Part shown: piece after piece, positions 17,016 through 26,109 of the stretch
How positions within the stretch are numbered: position 1 is the stretch's first letter
Layout: each line of letters begins with the position of its first letter
DNA from: Oscillospiraceae bacterium
GTDB taxonomy: Bacteria > Bacillota > Clostridia > Oscillospirales > Acutalibacteraceae
Direction of reading: 5' to 3'
NCBI GenBank assembly: GCA_902790325.1
Contig: CADARP010000001.1
Coordinates: forward strand, 248,001 to 312,000
DNA length: 64,000 nt
Translations under genes and position numbers: made by a program
Notes under the pieces: model-generated
Told to the model about the DNA's origin: nothing
Databases searched by the model: none
Seen by the model: the letters and a program-made list of their open reading frames with translations, nothing else

Positions 17016-18137
17016 ATGAAAAAACTGCTGATTCTTTTGCTGCTTCCGGCGTGTGCGTTTCTCGCATCCTGCGGCAGGCAGCAAGGTGCGGCCGAACCGA
17101 CGGAACCCACAACAATATATAAAATCGACGCAGAAGCGCTTCTGGACGCCGAGGAGGTCGCGCACCATGACTGCAGCGTGCACGGTCACGTATTCAGCGA
17201 GCCAACGTGCCAGAAGGTCTCGACGTGTTTTTACTGCGGAGAGATGCAGGGCGGACTTGGCGAGCATGACTGGATGCACGCAACATGCATGCAGCGTGCG
17301 ACATGTACGGTCTGCGGTCTGCAGAACGGCGACTATGCCGCACACCGTTTCACGACAGCAACGTGCGCTGGTCCTGCGAGCTGCGTGTTTTGCGGCACAA
17401 CGAGCGGTTCCGCGCTCGCGCATCAATTCCTGCCGGCAACGTGCGTATCGCCATCCATGTGCGCAAACTGCATGAAGAAGCAGGGGAATCCGCTCGGCCA
17501 CATGTGGACCGGCGGTTCGTGTACGCAGGGGCAGGTATGCAAACGCTGCAATCGCACGCTTCCTGCGCCGGGACACAAAATGAGCGCCGGCAGTTGTACC
17601 GAAGATTCCGTTTGCTCCGTGTGTGGTTATACCGTAAAAGCGAAAGGTCATCAGTTTGTCGACACAGTCTGCTCGGTCTGCGGAAAAACCATGTTCGAGG
17701 CACAGCAGGCAGAAGCGGCAAGGTCAACGACACTGCCGTCTACCGAGCCGGAGTCAACATTGCCCGCGATCGATAAAACCAAGCTTAAACAATACGGAAC
17801 CTCGATACGCGAATACCTGCAAACCGCACACGACGAAGTCGACGACGCGATCACCAAGCCGGGTGAGGAAGGGCGAGAACTGGCGCTGCACGCGACGGAA
17901 GAATTGCGAAAAGCACAAACCCTGATCGAAGAAGCAAAAGAATTCTGCAAGTCCGATGCGCGCTTGAAGCAGTTGTCCGACACGCTGTCCTCAGTGGAAA
18001 AAGCGATCCGGACATCCGCCTCCCTGACAGCGGACGACGATTTGTCATCGTTGAACAGGCTGACTAAGATGCGTGCCGACTGTACCGCCGGACTCGAAGC
18101 TGTGCAATCCTACGAAAAAGCGATCGATAAACTTTGA
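17016..18137 (+). CDS. Lipoprotein with 26-residue Cys/His repeats
   Basis: 373 residues. Signal peptide with lipobox LASC, so lipidation at Cys19 and location on the outer face of the membrane are predicted. Residues 58-224 hold six complete and one partial repeat of the form H-x-[F/W/M]-x4-C-x5-C-x2-C; the leading His are at 58, 84, 110, 136, 162, 187 and 212. The C-terminal part (about 240-373) is a charged helical, coiled-coil-like region. Three Cys and one His per unit suggest metal binding or redox chemistry, but no function is known to me. The first gene of a run with GH5 and GH36. ATG 17016 follows GGCGGTGGG. Confidence 0.8.
   Translation: MKKLLILLLLPACAFLASCGRQQGAAEPTEPTTIYKIDAEALLDAEEVAHHDCSVHGHVFSEPTCQKVSTCFYCGEMQGGLGEHDWMHATCMQRATCTVCGLQNGDYAAHRFTTATCAGPASCVFCGTTSGSALAHQFLPATCVSPSMCANCMKKQGNPLGHMWTGGSCTQGQVCKRCNRTLPAPGHKMSAGSCTEDSVCSVCGYTVKAKGHQFVDTVCSVCGKTMFEAQQAEAARSTTLPSTEPESTLPAIDKTKLKQYGTSIREYLQTAHDEVDDAITKPGEEGRELALHATEELRKAQTLIEEAKEFCKSDARLKQLSDTLSSVEKAIRTSASLTADDDLSSLNRLTKMRADCTAGLEAVQSYEKAIDKL
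17187..17687 (+). repeat. Tandem 78-base coding repeats (Cys/His units)
   Basis: Seven units, spaced 26, 26, 26, 26, 25 and 25 residues between the leading His codons. The protein pattern is strongly conserved while the DNA has diverged, indicating old duplications kept by selection on the Cys and His positions. Confidence 0.85.
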
Positions 18138-18157
18138 GTTTATTTGGAGGTGTAACT

Positions 18158-19546
18158 GTGAAAAAGGTCAGTTTCAGACTCTTATCTGTCTTTCTTGCGG
18201 TTCTGGTGTTCATCGGCATCAGCGCAACAACTGCGCTTGCCGCAGTGGAATCGCCCGACTTTCTGCGCACAGAAGGCGAAAGGATCGTGAATGAATCCGG
18301 CGAAACTATCGTATTGCGCGGCACGAATTTCGGCGGATGGGGCATACTCGAAGATTGGTTTTGCCCGTTTTCTGATCCATCCGGAGAAGAAAATGTCTAT
18401 CAGACACTTGTTGATCGTTTCGGGCAGGATGCGACGCACGCGCTGTTTCAATCATACCGAAAGAACTGGATCATCGAAGAGGATTACAAGAATGTTGCCG
18501 ATATGGGCATGAATGTTGTCCGCTTGCCGATCTGGTACCGCAATCTGCAGCGGGACGACAACGGCACATGGTACCGCGACAAGCAGGGGAATATCGACTT
18601 TTCCGAACTGGACGGCGTGGTGTCGATGTGCCGCAAATACGGGCTTTATCTCATACTGGATATGCACGGTCTGCCGGGTTACCAGAATGATTACGACCAT
18701 TGCGGCAAATCGAAATCAATGTCTCTTTTCGACGACACGGATCAAGGCGCGCGTTACCGTGACGTTACGCTCGAGCTGTGGACCGAGATCGCAAGGCACT
18801 ACGCGGACGAGCCGACGATCGCCATGTATGATCTGATGAATGAACCGCTCGGAACAAACATCACGCGCGACAAAAGTCTGAAGCAAAGCTTCTGGGATTT
18901 TTCGGACGCCTTATACAGAGCCGTACGCAGTGTAGACAGCCGTCATATCATCACGATGGAAGCTATCTGGGATCCTTCCGCCATTGCGGGGCCGGATGTG
19001 TACGGATGGAAAAACATCGTCTACCAAGAGCATCTGTACGACGTGACGAATCCGTCCTATCTGCACAAAGTCAACGAAATTCGACGCGCCAAGTATAATG
19101 CTCCATTCTATATCGGAGAATTCTATCCGCGCGGAATATCCTCGTTCGATTATCTGTTCTCTCTGTATAATCAGCGAGATCTAAGCTGGACGACATGGAC
19201 GTACAAGGGCGCGGGACCCGGCGCGGAAAACTCACCGTGGTTCCTGTACGGGTCGTCCGATATCGAAAAGATCGACTGCGTAAACGACAGCTATGAAACG
19301 CTGTGCGAAAAATGGGGCAATGTACTGCGCACGGACAGCGGCGCTTTCACGCGAACAGCATTTGCGGATTACGCAAAACTATTCACGAACGGCAGCGTAG
19401 ATCGTGCCGCTCTGTATACGTTCGGTCTGATCGACAGTCTCGGTTCGCGCACGCAGCGGCAGGCGCTGACGAAAGATAAAATAAACGCGATACAAACAAC
19501 GATCCGGGACTGGATCCGCAAGTTAAAAACCGGTGATTTGCTTTAA
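18158..19546 (+). CDS. Secreted GH5-type beta-glycanase
   Basis: 462 residues with a clear signal peptide (hydrophobic 8-28, ATTALAA cleavage region). The TIM-barrel shows LRGTNFGGW, NVVRLPIWY, the acid/base Glu229 in MNEP and the nucleophile Glu321 in IGEFYP, the GH5 layout; close to endo-glucanase/exo-beta-1,3-glucanase subfamilies. Extracellular attack on a beta-glucan or beta-mannan is likely, subfamily not resolved. GTG 18158 is chosen because TTGGAGGTG lies 6-14 bases upstream. It sits between the repeat lipoprotein and the GH36 gene, likely one transcript. Confidence 0.87.
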   Translation: MKKVSFRLLSVFLAVLVFIGISATTALAAVESPDFLRTEGERIVNESGETIVLRGTNFGGWGILEDWFCPFSDPSGEENVYQTLVDRFGQDATHALFQSYRKNWIIEEDYKNVADMGMNVVRLPIWYRNLQRDDNGTWYRDKQGNIDFSELDGVVSMCRKYGLYLILDMHGLPGYQNDYDHCGKSKSMSLFDDTDQGARYRDVTLELWTEIARHYADEPTIAMYDLMNEPLGTNITRDKSLKQSFWDFSDALYRAVRSVDSRHIITMEAIWDPSAIAGPDVYGWKNIVYQEHLYDVTNPSYLHKVNEIRRAKYNAPFYIGEFYPRGISSFDYLFSLYNQRDLSWTTWTYKGAGPGAENSPWFLYGSSDIEKIDCVNDSYETLCEKWGNVLRTDSGAFTRTAFADYAKLFTNGSVDRAALYTFGLIDSLGSRTQRQALTKDKINAIQTTIRDWIRKLKTGDLL

Positions 19547-19569
19547 ACCGCTCATAAGGAGGATTTGCT

Positions 19570-21639
19570 ATGCGCACGGTATTATCGCTGATTCAAGCTT
19601 TTCTGTATCTCATTTCATCTTTTTCGGTAGTAGATTCCAACTTTAAAGAACGCGTCGACTGGGCAGCGATCGGCGTCACATCGACAACGAACATTTCGTT
19701 TCCCGCCATTGACGCAGACGCCATGCGCGTGTCGGACAGCGAACGCAAACAGTGCCGCGAATGGTTCGACCGCAATATTCGCTTTGCCGACGGGACGCAC
19801 ACGGTTCCGGCTTATGATTTTACCGTTGGTAAGAGGTCCTTACGCAAACACACCAACGAATGGTCGTTTGACGTCAGCCCCGAAAGCGACGTCGGCGCCG
19901 TTCGCCGCGGCGGAAAAACAACATATATCACACTTACGCACAAAAACAGCGGGATTGTCGCCACAGTTGAGGCGACAATATATGAGATGTACGCAACGTG
20001 TGAATGGACAGTGTTCTTACAGAATAACGGCGCCGAGACTTCACCGGTGGTTTCTTCATTCTATGCTGTCGACTGTACGCTGCCGACCGGTCACTCCGAG
20101 TTGTATACGAGCAAAGGCAGCGGCGCAGACGCCAACGACTTTGAGCTGCACCGTTCGTTCGTCAATTGGATCCCCATGCGATTCAATGCGAACGGCGGCC
20201 GCTCCGAGTCGACACTGCCTTACTTCAACGTACTCGGCAAGAAGTGCGGCGTCGTAATGGCTGTCGGCTGGACAGGACAGTGGTATACATCCATGTCGCA
20301 GATCCTCGGCGGTGTCGCGGTTCGCGCCAAACAGGAGACATTCCGCGCCTCGCTCGAACCTCGGGAGTCGGTTCGTTCTCCGCTTGTCTCGCTGACATTT
20401 TACAGCGGCTGCAACGCGCTCAAGGGATTCAACACTTTCCGCTCGTGGGAATCGAACTGCGTCTATACCGAAAGTGCGACCGAGATCACGACGGTCGGCC
20501 TTTGCAATGAATTCTCGAAAGAAACAGCCGATGAACTGATCCGTTCAATCCGCGCTATTCCGGAAGAATTGTGCAAAAACGCGAACTATCTTTGGATGGA
20601 CGCAGGCTGGTATAAATATACGGAAGGCTGGTACGACGGCGTAGGCAATTGGACGCCCAATCCGGAACGCTTCCCGGACGGACTTGCGCCGATCTCCGAC
20701 GCCGCGGCGGAAAGGGGTCTTAAATTCCTCTTATGGTATGAACCGGAACGCTGCTGCGCAGGTACGGAAGTATACAACGAAGCAATCAAGCATGACGGCT
20801 GGCTGATGCAAAACGAAAAGGATCAGAATGTAAACATGGTAAACCTTGCGAATGATGACGCATGCGCTTTCCTTGGGGATCTGATTGCCAATTCCATTCG
20901 CGCCAACAAGGTCGGTCTGTACCGGCAGGATTTCAACTTTACGCCGCTTCCGCTTTGGGAAAAGTCGGATAAAGAGCATTACGGCGGACGAAAAGGAATC
21001 ACGGAAAACCATTATGTGACGAATCTGTACCGTTATCTTGACCGACTTCTTGAGATCAATCCCGGTCTTGTCATTGACAACTGCGCATCCGGCGGCAAAC
21101 GCCTTGATCTCGAAATGTCACGCAGAAGCATCCCTCTGTGGCGCAATGACTACAACTGCGGCAATGAAAAGGGGGAGGTCAAGCCCGATATTCTCGAAGC
21201 AACACAGGTGAACACGTACGGCCTTTCCTTCTGGCTGCCGCTGCACGGCACCTGCGCATACGTCGACGGTGAATATGCCGACAGAACGAATATCATTCCG
21301 TGCACACAGAGACCCGGCTATATCGATGTCAGGGAATACCTGGACGATCAATACTTCCCGCTGACATACGGCGGACTCAAAGAAAACCGTTTCCTTGCTA
21401 TGCAGTTCGGCAGCGCGGACGAAGGCGCCGCGTTGATCTATAAGCGGGAAAAAGTGAAGACGGATGTCTATACGATTCGGTTTTCCGGCCTTCATCCGGA
21501 TACGTTGTATACGGTGTGGGATTATGATAACGCGGAAGCCAAGACGACATATTCCGGCGCAAAACTGATGGGCGAAGGATTGACTGTTGTCATATCGGAC
21601 ACTCCGAAATGCGCGATCATACAGTATAAATCAAAATAA
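19570..21639 (+). CDS. Alpha-galactosidase, GH36-like
   Basis: 689 residues. N-terminal beta-sandwich (to about 300), then a TIM barrel with YLWMDAGWY, LKFLLWYEPER, the nucleophile Asp454 in YRQDFN, CASGGKRLD and the acid/base Asp527 in LWRNDYN, and a C-terminal beta domain. This order and these motifs are those of clan GH-D family 36. Substrates are alpha-1,6-galactosides such as melibiose or raffinose, or galactomannan side chains. The first 25 residues are hydrophobic and could act as a weak signal sequence; this is uncertain. RBS AAGGAGG precedes ATG 19570. Confidence 0.9.
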   Translation: MRTVLSLIQAFLYLISSFSVVDSNFKERVDWAAIGVTSTTNISFPAIDADAMRVSDSERKQCREWFDRNIRFADGTHTVPAYDFTVGKRSLRKHTNEWSFDVSPESDVGAVRRGGKTTYITLTHKNSGIVATVEATIYEMYATCEWTVFLQNNGAETSPVVSSFYAVDCTLPTGHSELYTSKGSGADANDFELHRSFVNWIPMRFNANGGRSESTLPYFNVLGKKCGVVMAVGWTGQWYTSMSQILGGVAVRAKQETFRASLEPRESVRSPLVSLTFYSGCNALKGFNTFRSWESNCVYTESATEITTVGLCNEFSKETADELIRSIRAIPEELCKNANYLWMDAGWYKYTEGWYDGVGNWTPNPERFPDGLAPISDAAAERGLKFLLWYEPERCCAGTEVYNEAIKHDGWLMQNEKDQNVNMVNLANDDACAFLGDLIANSIRANKVGLYRQDFNFTPLPLWEKSDKEHYGGRKGITENHYVTNLYRYLDRLLEINPGLVIDNCASGGKRLDLEMSRRSIPLWRNDYNCGNEKGEVKPDILEATQVNTYGLSFWLPLHGTCAYVDGEYADRTNIIPCTQRPGYIDVREYLDDQYFPLTYGGLKENRFLAMQFGSADEGAALIYKREKVKTDVYTIRFSGLHPDTLYTVWDYDNAEAKTTYSGAKLMGEGLTVVISDTPKCAIIQYKSK

Positions 21640-21650
21640 CCAAAGGAAAA

Positions 21651-21678
21651 GCCGCAGACCGAATTGTCGATCTGCGGC
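21651..21678. terminator. Bidirectional terminator between the GH36 gene and the phosphoesterase
   Basis: An 8-base-pair stem GCCGCAGA/TCTGCGGC separated by a 12-base loop, flanked by AAAA on the left and TT-rich sequence on the right. It lies between convergent genes ending at 21639 (+) and 21695 (-). Confidence 0.6.
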
Positions 21679-21694
21679 AATTACTTGATGCTGT

Positions 21695-22993
21695 TTAACC
21701 GATTTGTGCAATCAGCGGTGCGGACTGCATACCGTAAGCATTCTCTGCGACCACCGATACCGTATCGCCGGAGGAAGCCGACGCAGTGAAGCGGATCGTT
21801 TCGTAGCTGTTGGCAATCCAATAGTCGTTGACGAGCTTCTGTTCGTCAACCACGTTACCGGAAGCATCTTTAACCGTCAACCGGTAAATGAAAATGATGT
21901 TGCCGTCCGTGCTTTCCGCGGCAGGAACAGATACTTTGACCTTACCGCCGAGCGACTTTTTGATGCCGATAGAGGCATCCGACGCGAACGCAGGCGCACT
22001 CGATGCTGCCATCTGCTGTTCGGGCGTATACGAACGCGCGTTTGTATCGGTTAAATCATGCAGTTTATACTTGCAAAGGAGAGACCCCGACAGCGCATCA
22101 TATCCCTTCAGCAGCACTTCATTCTGTGCGTTGACTTCCACGATCCATGTCTGCGCAATCTTTTTGTTGTTTGTCGGATGTACTTTGTTTTCGCCGTCCA
22201 CCGTCAGTTCGGCATAATAGACTGCGCCGGTGCCGACTGCCGTGAATGCGCCTTGCCAGATGCTGCGCGGATCATTGATCGGGTAATGAGAGTGACCGGA
22301 GAAGTGGATGATCTGCGGATATTCCTCAAAGATGTCCTTGAAATAATCGATTCCCCAGCCGTCCTCCTCCGTGCTGCCGTATACCGTATCAAGAACATGC
22401 TCATGATGCATGACAAAAATCGGTTTATTGGGATCTGCCTTCACAGCCTCTTCCAACTGCTCGCGCAGCCAAACACGCTGGTACTCGCTGTAGTGATCGC
22501 CTTCTGTTTTTGATGCGGACAGGCCGATGAAATGAAATCCGTTGATCTGCTCATGAAAATCTGAGTTCATCCCGCTCAGCGCTTCGTACACCGACAGCGA
22601 CTTTTTATTCAGTCTGTTGCCGTCGTGGCTCTTGGCAACCACAGCCAGGAACTTCGTCTCGTCCTTCTTGCGCACGCTGTCCACAGCGGCACGGAAACCG
22701 ATAAACTCATCATAGCGACCGTCGTCGGTCAGATCGCCGGCAAAAAGCGCGGCATCCAGTTTTGGATAGGATTTGCTCTGCTTTGCATCGTCGTATGCAA
22801 GCGACAGGATCTTTTGGATACGATGACTGCGCACATCGCCGATTGCCTGGATGTGCGTATCGCTCGCGATCACAAAACGAAGAACGGGCACAAAGTCATC
22901 CTCGTCTTTCGGAGCGGTCACTGTGTTGCACGGCGCAACAAGCGACAGAAAAAATGTCGCCAGAGAAACGAATACGGAAAGAATCTTTTTCAT
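21695..22993 (-). CDS. Secreted calcineurin-like metallophosphoesterase
   Basis: 432 residues with an N-terminal signal peptide (residues 1-22) and a phosphoesterase core: SDTH (44-47), GDLTDDG (86-92), HHEH and GHSH. The usual third motif GNHD is replaced by KSHDG (121-125), so a metal-bridging Asn is Ser here. A C-terminal beta-sandwich, probably Ig/fibronectin-like (about 330-432), follows. Substrate unknown; phosphodiester hydrolysis outside the cell is inferred. ATG 22993 has AGGAGTG upstream on the minus strand. Confidence 0.83.
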   Translation of the reverse strand: MKKILSVFVSLATFFLSLVAPCNTVTAPKDEDDFVPVLRFVIASDTHIQAIGDVRSHRIQKILSLAYDDAKQSKSYPKLDAALFAGDLTDDGRYDEFIGFRAAVDSVRKKDETKFLAVVAKSHDGNRLNKKSLSVYEALSGMNSDFHEQINGFHFIGLSASKTEGDHYSEYQRVWLREQLEEAVKADPNKPIFVMHHEHVLDTVYGSTEEDGWGIDYFKDIFEEYPQIIHFSGHSHYPINDPRSIWQGAFTAVGTGAVYYAELTVDGENKVHPTNNKKIAQTWIVEVNAQNEVLLKGYDALSGSLLCKYKLHDLTDTNARSYTPEQQMAASSAPAFASDASIGIKKSLGGKVKVSVPAAESTDGNIIFIYRLTVKDASGNVVDEQKLVNDYWIANSYETIRFTASASSGDTVSVVAENAYGMQSAPLIAQIG

Positions 22994-23026
22994 TTGCTAA
23001 TCACTCCTATGTTTTGCATTTACTGT

Positions 23027-23054
23027 ATTATAACAAATCTATCGAGAAATGCAA
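23027..23054 (-). promoter_or_regulatory. SigA-type promoter of the phosphoesterase gene
   Basis: On the minus strand TTGCAT (23054-23049), 16-base spacer, TATAAT (23032-23027). It is divergent from and similar in sequence to the promoter of the radical SAM gene. Confidence 0.6.
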
Positions 23055-23103
23055 GTCAATGTATCGGCAATCATTGTTTTTCAGCAGTCACGAGAACTGT
23101 CTA

Positions 23104-23132
23104 TTGCATTTCTTCGGCATTTGTTTTATAAT
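23104..23132 (+). promoter_or_regulatory. SigA-type promoter of the radical SAM gene
   Basis: TTGCAT (23104-23109), 17-base spacer, TATAAT (23127-23132). The element starts TTGCATTTCT, the same ten bases as the divergent minus-strand promoter at 23027-23054. Confidence 0.62.
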
Positions 23133-23183
23133 AATGAAAAATCGTTGTGTATTATACGCTATATCGCATTGAGGGAAATGAGG

Positions 23184-24332
23184 ATGGCAGAATCCGGTTT
23201 TGTTGTGTTTTATCATAAACAAACGCCAAAGTCACTTTTACGGCCATACGACAACGCGGAGAAGATCAGCGCAGACAAGCTCAAACGGGAAATGCTGCTC
23301 GGACGTCAGGAGCAGTCGATCCTGTTTATTCTCCCGAACGCAAAGCTGGCGTCTGCCGCCGCACTTTGTAAAGAGACAGGATGCAAAAATGTGTCCGTTC
23401 TGATTCCGGACAACGGTTTCCGAACAGAGGAACCGATCCGGATCGATGTATCGAAACCGCGGCTCAACTACATGGAAACAGAGATTTCCCGCAGATGCAA
23501 TCTGAATTGCCGCGGATGCTGCGATTTCATCCAGCTTGCCGGGGATGAACCGCCGTTTTATGATCCGGATGCGTTTATTCAGGACCTTTCGCAGCTCAAG
23601 ACAAAATTCTGGGGCGTGGAAAAAATACGTCTGATGGGCGGGGAACCGCTGCTGATAAAAGAAATAGATGCATATGCAGAACAAACGCGCAGGATATTTC
23701 CCGACGCCGATATCCGCATCGTGACGAACGGTCTGCTGATTCCGACTCTTTCTTCCGAAACGCTTGCAAAACTGAAAAAACTCGGCGTTTCCTTTGATAT
23801 TTCCAATTATCCGCCGACGAGACACAAAAGAAAAGAAATCGCCGGCACACTTCGTCATGCAGGCGTTTCCTATGATTTTGGTCCGCCGATACGCTGTTTT
23901 TTAAAGAACATTTCCGAGCAGCCCGCCGAGGACCCGAAACCGTCCTTCGACAACTGTTTGTTTACGCATTGCCATATGATGAATCAGGGCGGTATTCTGA
24001 CGCCGTGTTCATTCGCTTATTGCATCCGCCGCTTCAATCGCCGCTTCGGCGCCGACTACACGGAGGCCGACTGCATAGATCTGTACCAAACAGATAAAGA
24101 CGGCTGGCAGATCATGGAATGGCTCTCCAATCCACATCTATTCTGCTGCAGTTGTACTGCCGGAATGGTGCCGATCCGCTGGCGTGACGGCGTACATCGG
24201 GATGACGCCGTTAAAGAAGATTGGATCATTCCAAAAAACATCTGCACGGATCACGTCATTCCGTTCGTGCAGCACATGCTGATCCCTGCAGCAAAATCGC
24301 TGCGTGCATTTATACAGCGCAATAAAAACTGA
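23184..24332 (+). CDS. Radical SAM protein in a glycan-like cluster
   Basis: 382 residues. The [4Fe-4S] cluster motif C-x3-C-x2-C is C105, C109, C112 in RRCNLNCRGC, followed by RLMGGEPLLIKE (the GGE SAM-binding motif) and IRIVTNGLLI. Further Cys near the C-terminus (HCHMM, TPCSF, FCCSC) could bind auxiliary clusters as in SPASM-like enzymes. The N-terminal 95 residues are a separate small domain with a Rossmann-like pattern. ATG 23184 is preferred over 23178 because GAGGGA lies seven bases before it. The substrate is unknown; the neighbours suggest a nucleotide sugar or glycan precursor. Confidence 0.82.
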   Translation: MAESGFVVFYHKQTPKSLLRPYDNAEKISADKLKREMLLGRQEQSILFILPNAKLASAAALCKETGCKNVSVLIPDNGFRTEEPIRIDVSKPRLNYMETEISRRCNLNCRGCCDFIQLAGDEPPFYDPDAFIQDLSQLKTKFWGVEKIRLMGGEPLLIKEIDAYAEQTRRIFPDADIRIVTNGLLIPTLSSETLAKLKKLGVSFDISNYPPTRHKRKEIAGTLRHAGVSYDFGPPIRCFLKNISEQPAEDPKPSFDNCLFTHCHMMNQGGILTPCSFAYCIRRFNRRFGADYTEADCIDLYQTDKDGWQIMEWLSNPHLFCCSCTAGMVPIRWRDGVHRDDAVKEDWIIPKNICTDHVIPFVQHMLIPAAKSLRAFIQRNKN

Positions 24333-25274
24333 TTATTCTTTTACTTCGGATATGACTGCGTCTTTTGCGTCCGGCCTGTTCTTTGCGGATAGGTGACGGC
24401 ACTGCGCCGCTTTTGACGCAATAAACAGCAGGACAAACAAAACGGTTCCGGCAAAACACGCTGCGGCAACGGCATACCATGCCCGGGTGTGCTCTCCCGC
24501 AAATCCGAACCACGCGGCAAAACCGCCGATCAGGAGGTCCGCGATCGCAAAAACAAGTAGAAACCGGGGCAGATACGTGCCGTAGGAAAGAATGGCGTTC
24601 GACGCCATGCGGGACAAAGAACGCACATTATAATGAGATTCGCCCGCCGCACGCGGCTTGCGGTCATAATAAACAATTCTTTCCCGAAGATGCAGCAGCG
24701 GAACAAGCGCCGGAAGAAAGATATTCAACTCCATGTGCTCCAGAATCGCCTGCGCGGCGGTTCGACTCATCAGCCTGTATTGCGAATGCTCCCGCACAAG
24801 CTTTGTACCGCACAAACGCATTGTGTGATAGAAGAGTGAAGACGTCGCTTTTTGAAACAATCTGTCTGTATCCCTCGATTGACGCACGCCGTATACAACG
24901 TCGCATCCTTGGAAATACGCGTCCAACATGGCGTCCGTCGCATCAATGTCGTCCTGCAGATCGGCATCCATCGTGATCATGCAGTCCGCGCGTGTCGAAG
25001 CATATCGGATACCGCTCAGATAAGCGTGCTGCTCTCCGTAATTGCGGTTATGCCGCAGAACGGCGATCTTGTCGTTCGTGTTATACAACTGCAGCAGCAG
25101 TTCCCATGTGCGGTCTGTCGAGCCGTCGTCAACGAGAAGGATTCGGCTTTGCGGAGAAACACGTCCGGACGCAATGAAGGCGTCCAGCTTCTGCGTAACG
25201 ATTTCGGCTGTCGTCAAAATGACCTTTTCTTCGTTATAGCACGGTATGATCAGATAAAGAACGGGTTCTTGCAT
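24333..25274 (-). CDS. GT2 glycosyltransferase, GtrB/DPM1-like
   Basis: 313 residues. GT-A catalytic domain with PCYNEE (11-16), VDDGSTDRT, and the metal-binding DADLQDD motif; two hydrophobic C-terminal segments (about 240-262 and 270-292) anchor it to the membrane. This layout is that of enzymes charging undecaprenyl phosphate with a sugar (GtrB, DPM1, ArnC). Its stop codon directly abuts that of the radical SAM gene on the other strand. Likely role: supplying a lipid-linked sugar for surface glycan or teichoic acid modification. Confidence 0.87.
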   Translation of the reverse strand: MQEPVLYLIIPCYNEEKVILTTAEIVTQKLDAFIASGRVSPQSRILLVDDGSTDRTWELLLQLYNTNDKIAVLRHNRNYGEQHAYLSGIRYASTRADCMITMDADLQDDIDATDAMLDAYFQGCDVVYGVRQSRDTDRLFQKATSSLFYHTMRLCGTKLVREHSQYRLMSRTAAQAILEHMELNIFLPALVPLLHLRERIVYYDRKPRAAGESHYNVRSLSRMASNAILSYGTYLPRFLLVFAIADLLIGGFAAWFGFAGEHTRAWYAVAAACFAGTVLFVLLFIASKAAQCRHLSAKNRPDAKDAVISEVKE

Positions 25275-25329
25275 TTCCGTGTTTCTCCTTTATTCTTCCA
25301 GTATATCAGCAAAAAAGGGGGGAGTTCGT

Positions 25330-26109
25330 TTGCAGCGATCCAATCTCGGCATCGTGATTCTGACACAAAACAGCAAAATGACAGAAAGCGCTGTTCAAAC
25401 GGCAGCGCCCCGTTTGTTTTCTCGTCCGGAATCATCGCCGGTCGTTTATCTCCTGCACCACAAAAAAACCGACCGGGTGCAAAAACTGAACGAATGGCTT
25501 GATCGCAATCTTGACAGTGCAAATCGTATACTCGCTGTGGACGCCGACCAATTACAGCTTGAATCCTTGTCAAAGCTTACGGAGTATATCGAAACGCACA
25601 CTTTTAACATTTCTCTCTGCTGCGATCCTTCTCCGCGGATTCATGCATTCAACGCACACCGAAACAGGTATGTGCGGTATCTGTGCGAGCAAAGCGTTTT
25701 TTTCTTCTTTTCCGAAAAAGCGATCAGACGGATGCGGAACGCAGATACAACCGAGCTTATACAGGAAGCACTGGCGGACGATTCGCTTTCCGTGTGTCTC
25801 ATCCCGAACGGGCTCTTTTCGATCGGCGGAAGACAAGCTCTGCTCCGGCGCGTCCGTATGATCGGCTGTGTTCTCAATTTGCGCACGTTGTTGCTCATCT
25901 GCGCCGCTGCAGCATTACTCGCTTGCGTGATCTTTCTGATTTGTTATATTCGTACCCAAGCCGTCATGAACCTGATCGGATGTATCGTTTGCCTGCACCT
26001 TTTCTTGTCCGTTCCTGCCATTTTACTGATACGATGGTACAAAAGATCCGCAAAAACGGAACAAAAGAAACGTGAACATCTTTACGTGGAGGAATCACTG
26101 TCGAAATGA
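25330..26109 (+). CDS. Membrane protein resembling a degenerate GT2 enzyme
   Basis: 259 residues with TTG start at 25330 set by a GGGGGGAG ribosome site. Not recognised by name. The segment ILAVDADQLQLESLSKLTEYIE parallels the DADLQ region of GT2 enzymes, and two C-terminal hydrophobic helices (about 190-213 and 220-240) match the anchor of GtrB-like proteins, but the N-terminal nucleotide-binding PCYNE motif is missing. It may be a non-catalytic partner or a divergent transferase. The end overlaps the DegT gene by four bases (ATGA), so the two are coupled. Confidence 0.6.
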   Translation: MQRSNLGIVILTQNSKMTESAVQTAAPRLFSRPESSPVVYLLHHKKTDRVQKLNEWLDRNLDSANRILAVDADQLQLESLSKLTEYIETHTFNISLCCDPSPRIHAFNAHRNRYVRYLCEQSVFFFFSEKAIRRMRNADTTELIQEALADDSLSVCLIPNGLFSIGGRQALLRRVRMIGCVLNLRTLLLICAAAALLACVIFLICYIRTQAVMNLIGCIVCLHLFLSVPAILLIRWYKRSAKTEQKKREHLYVEESLSK

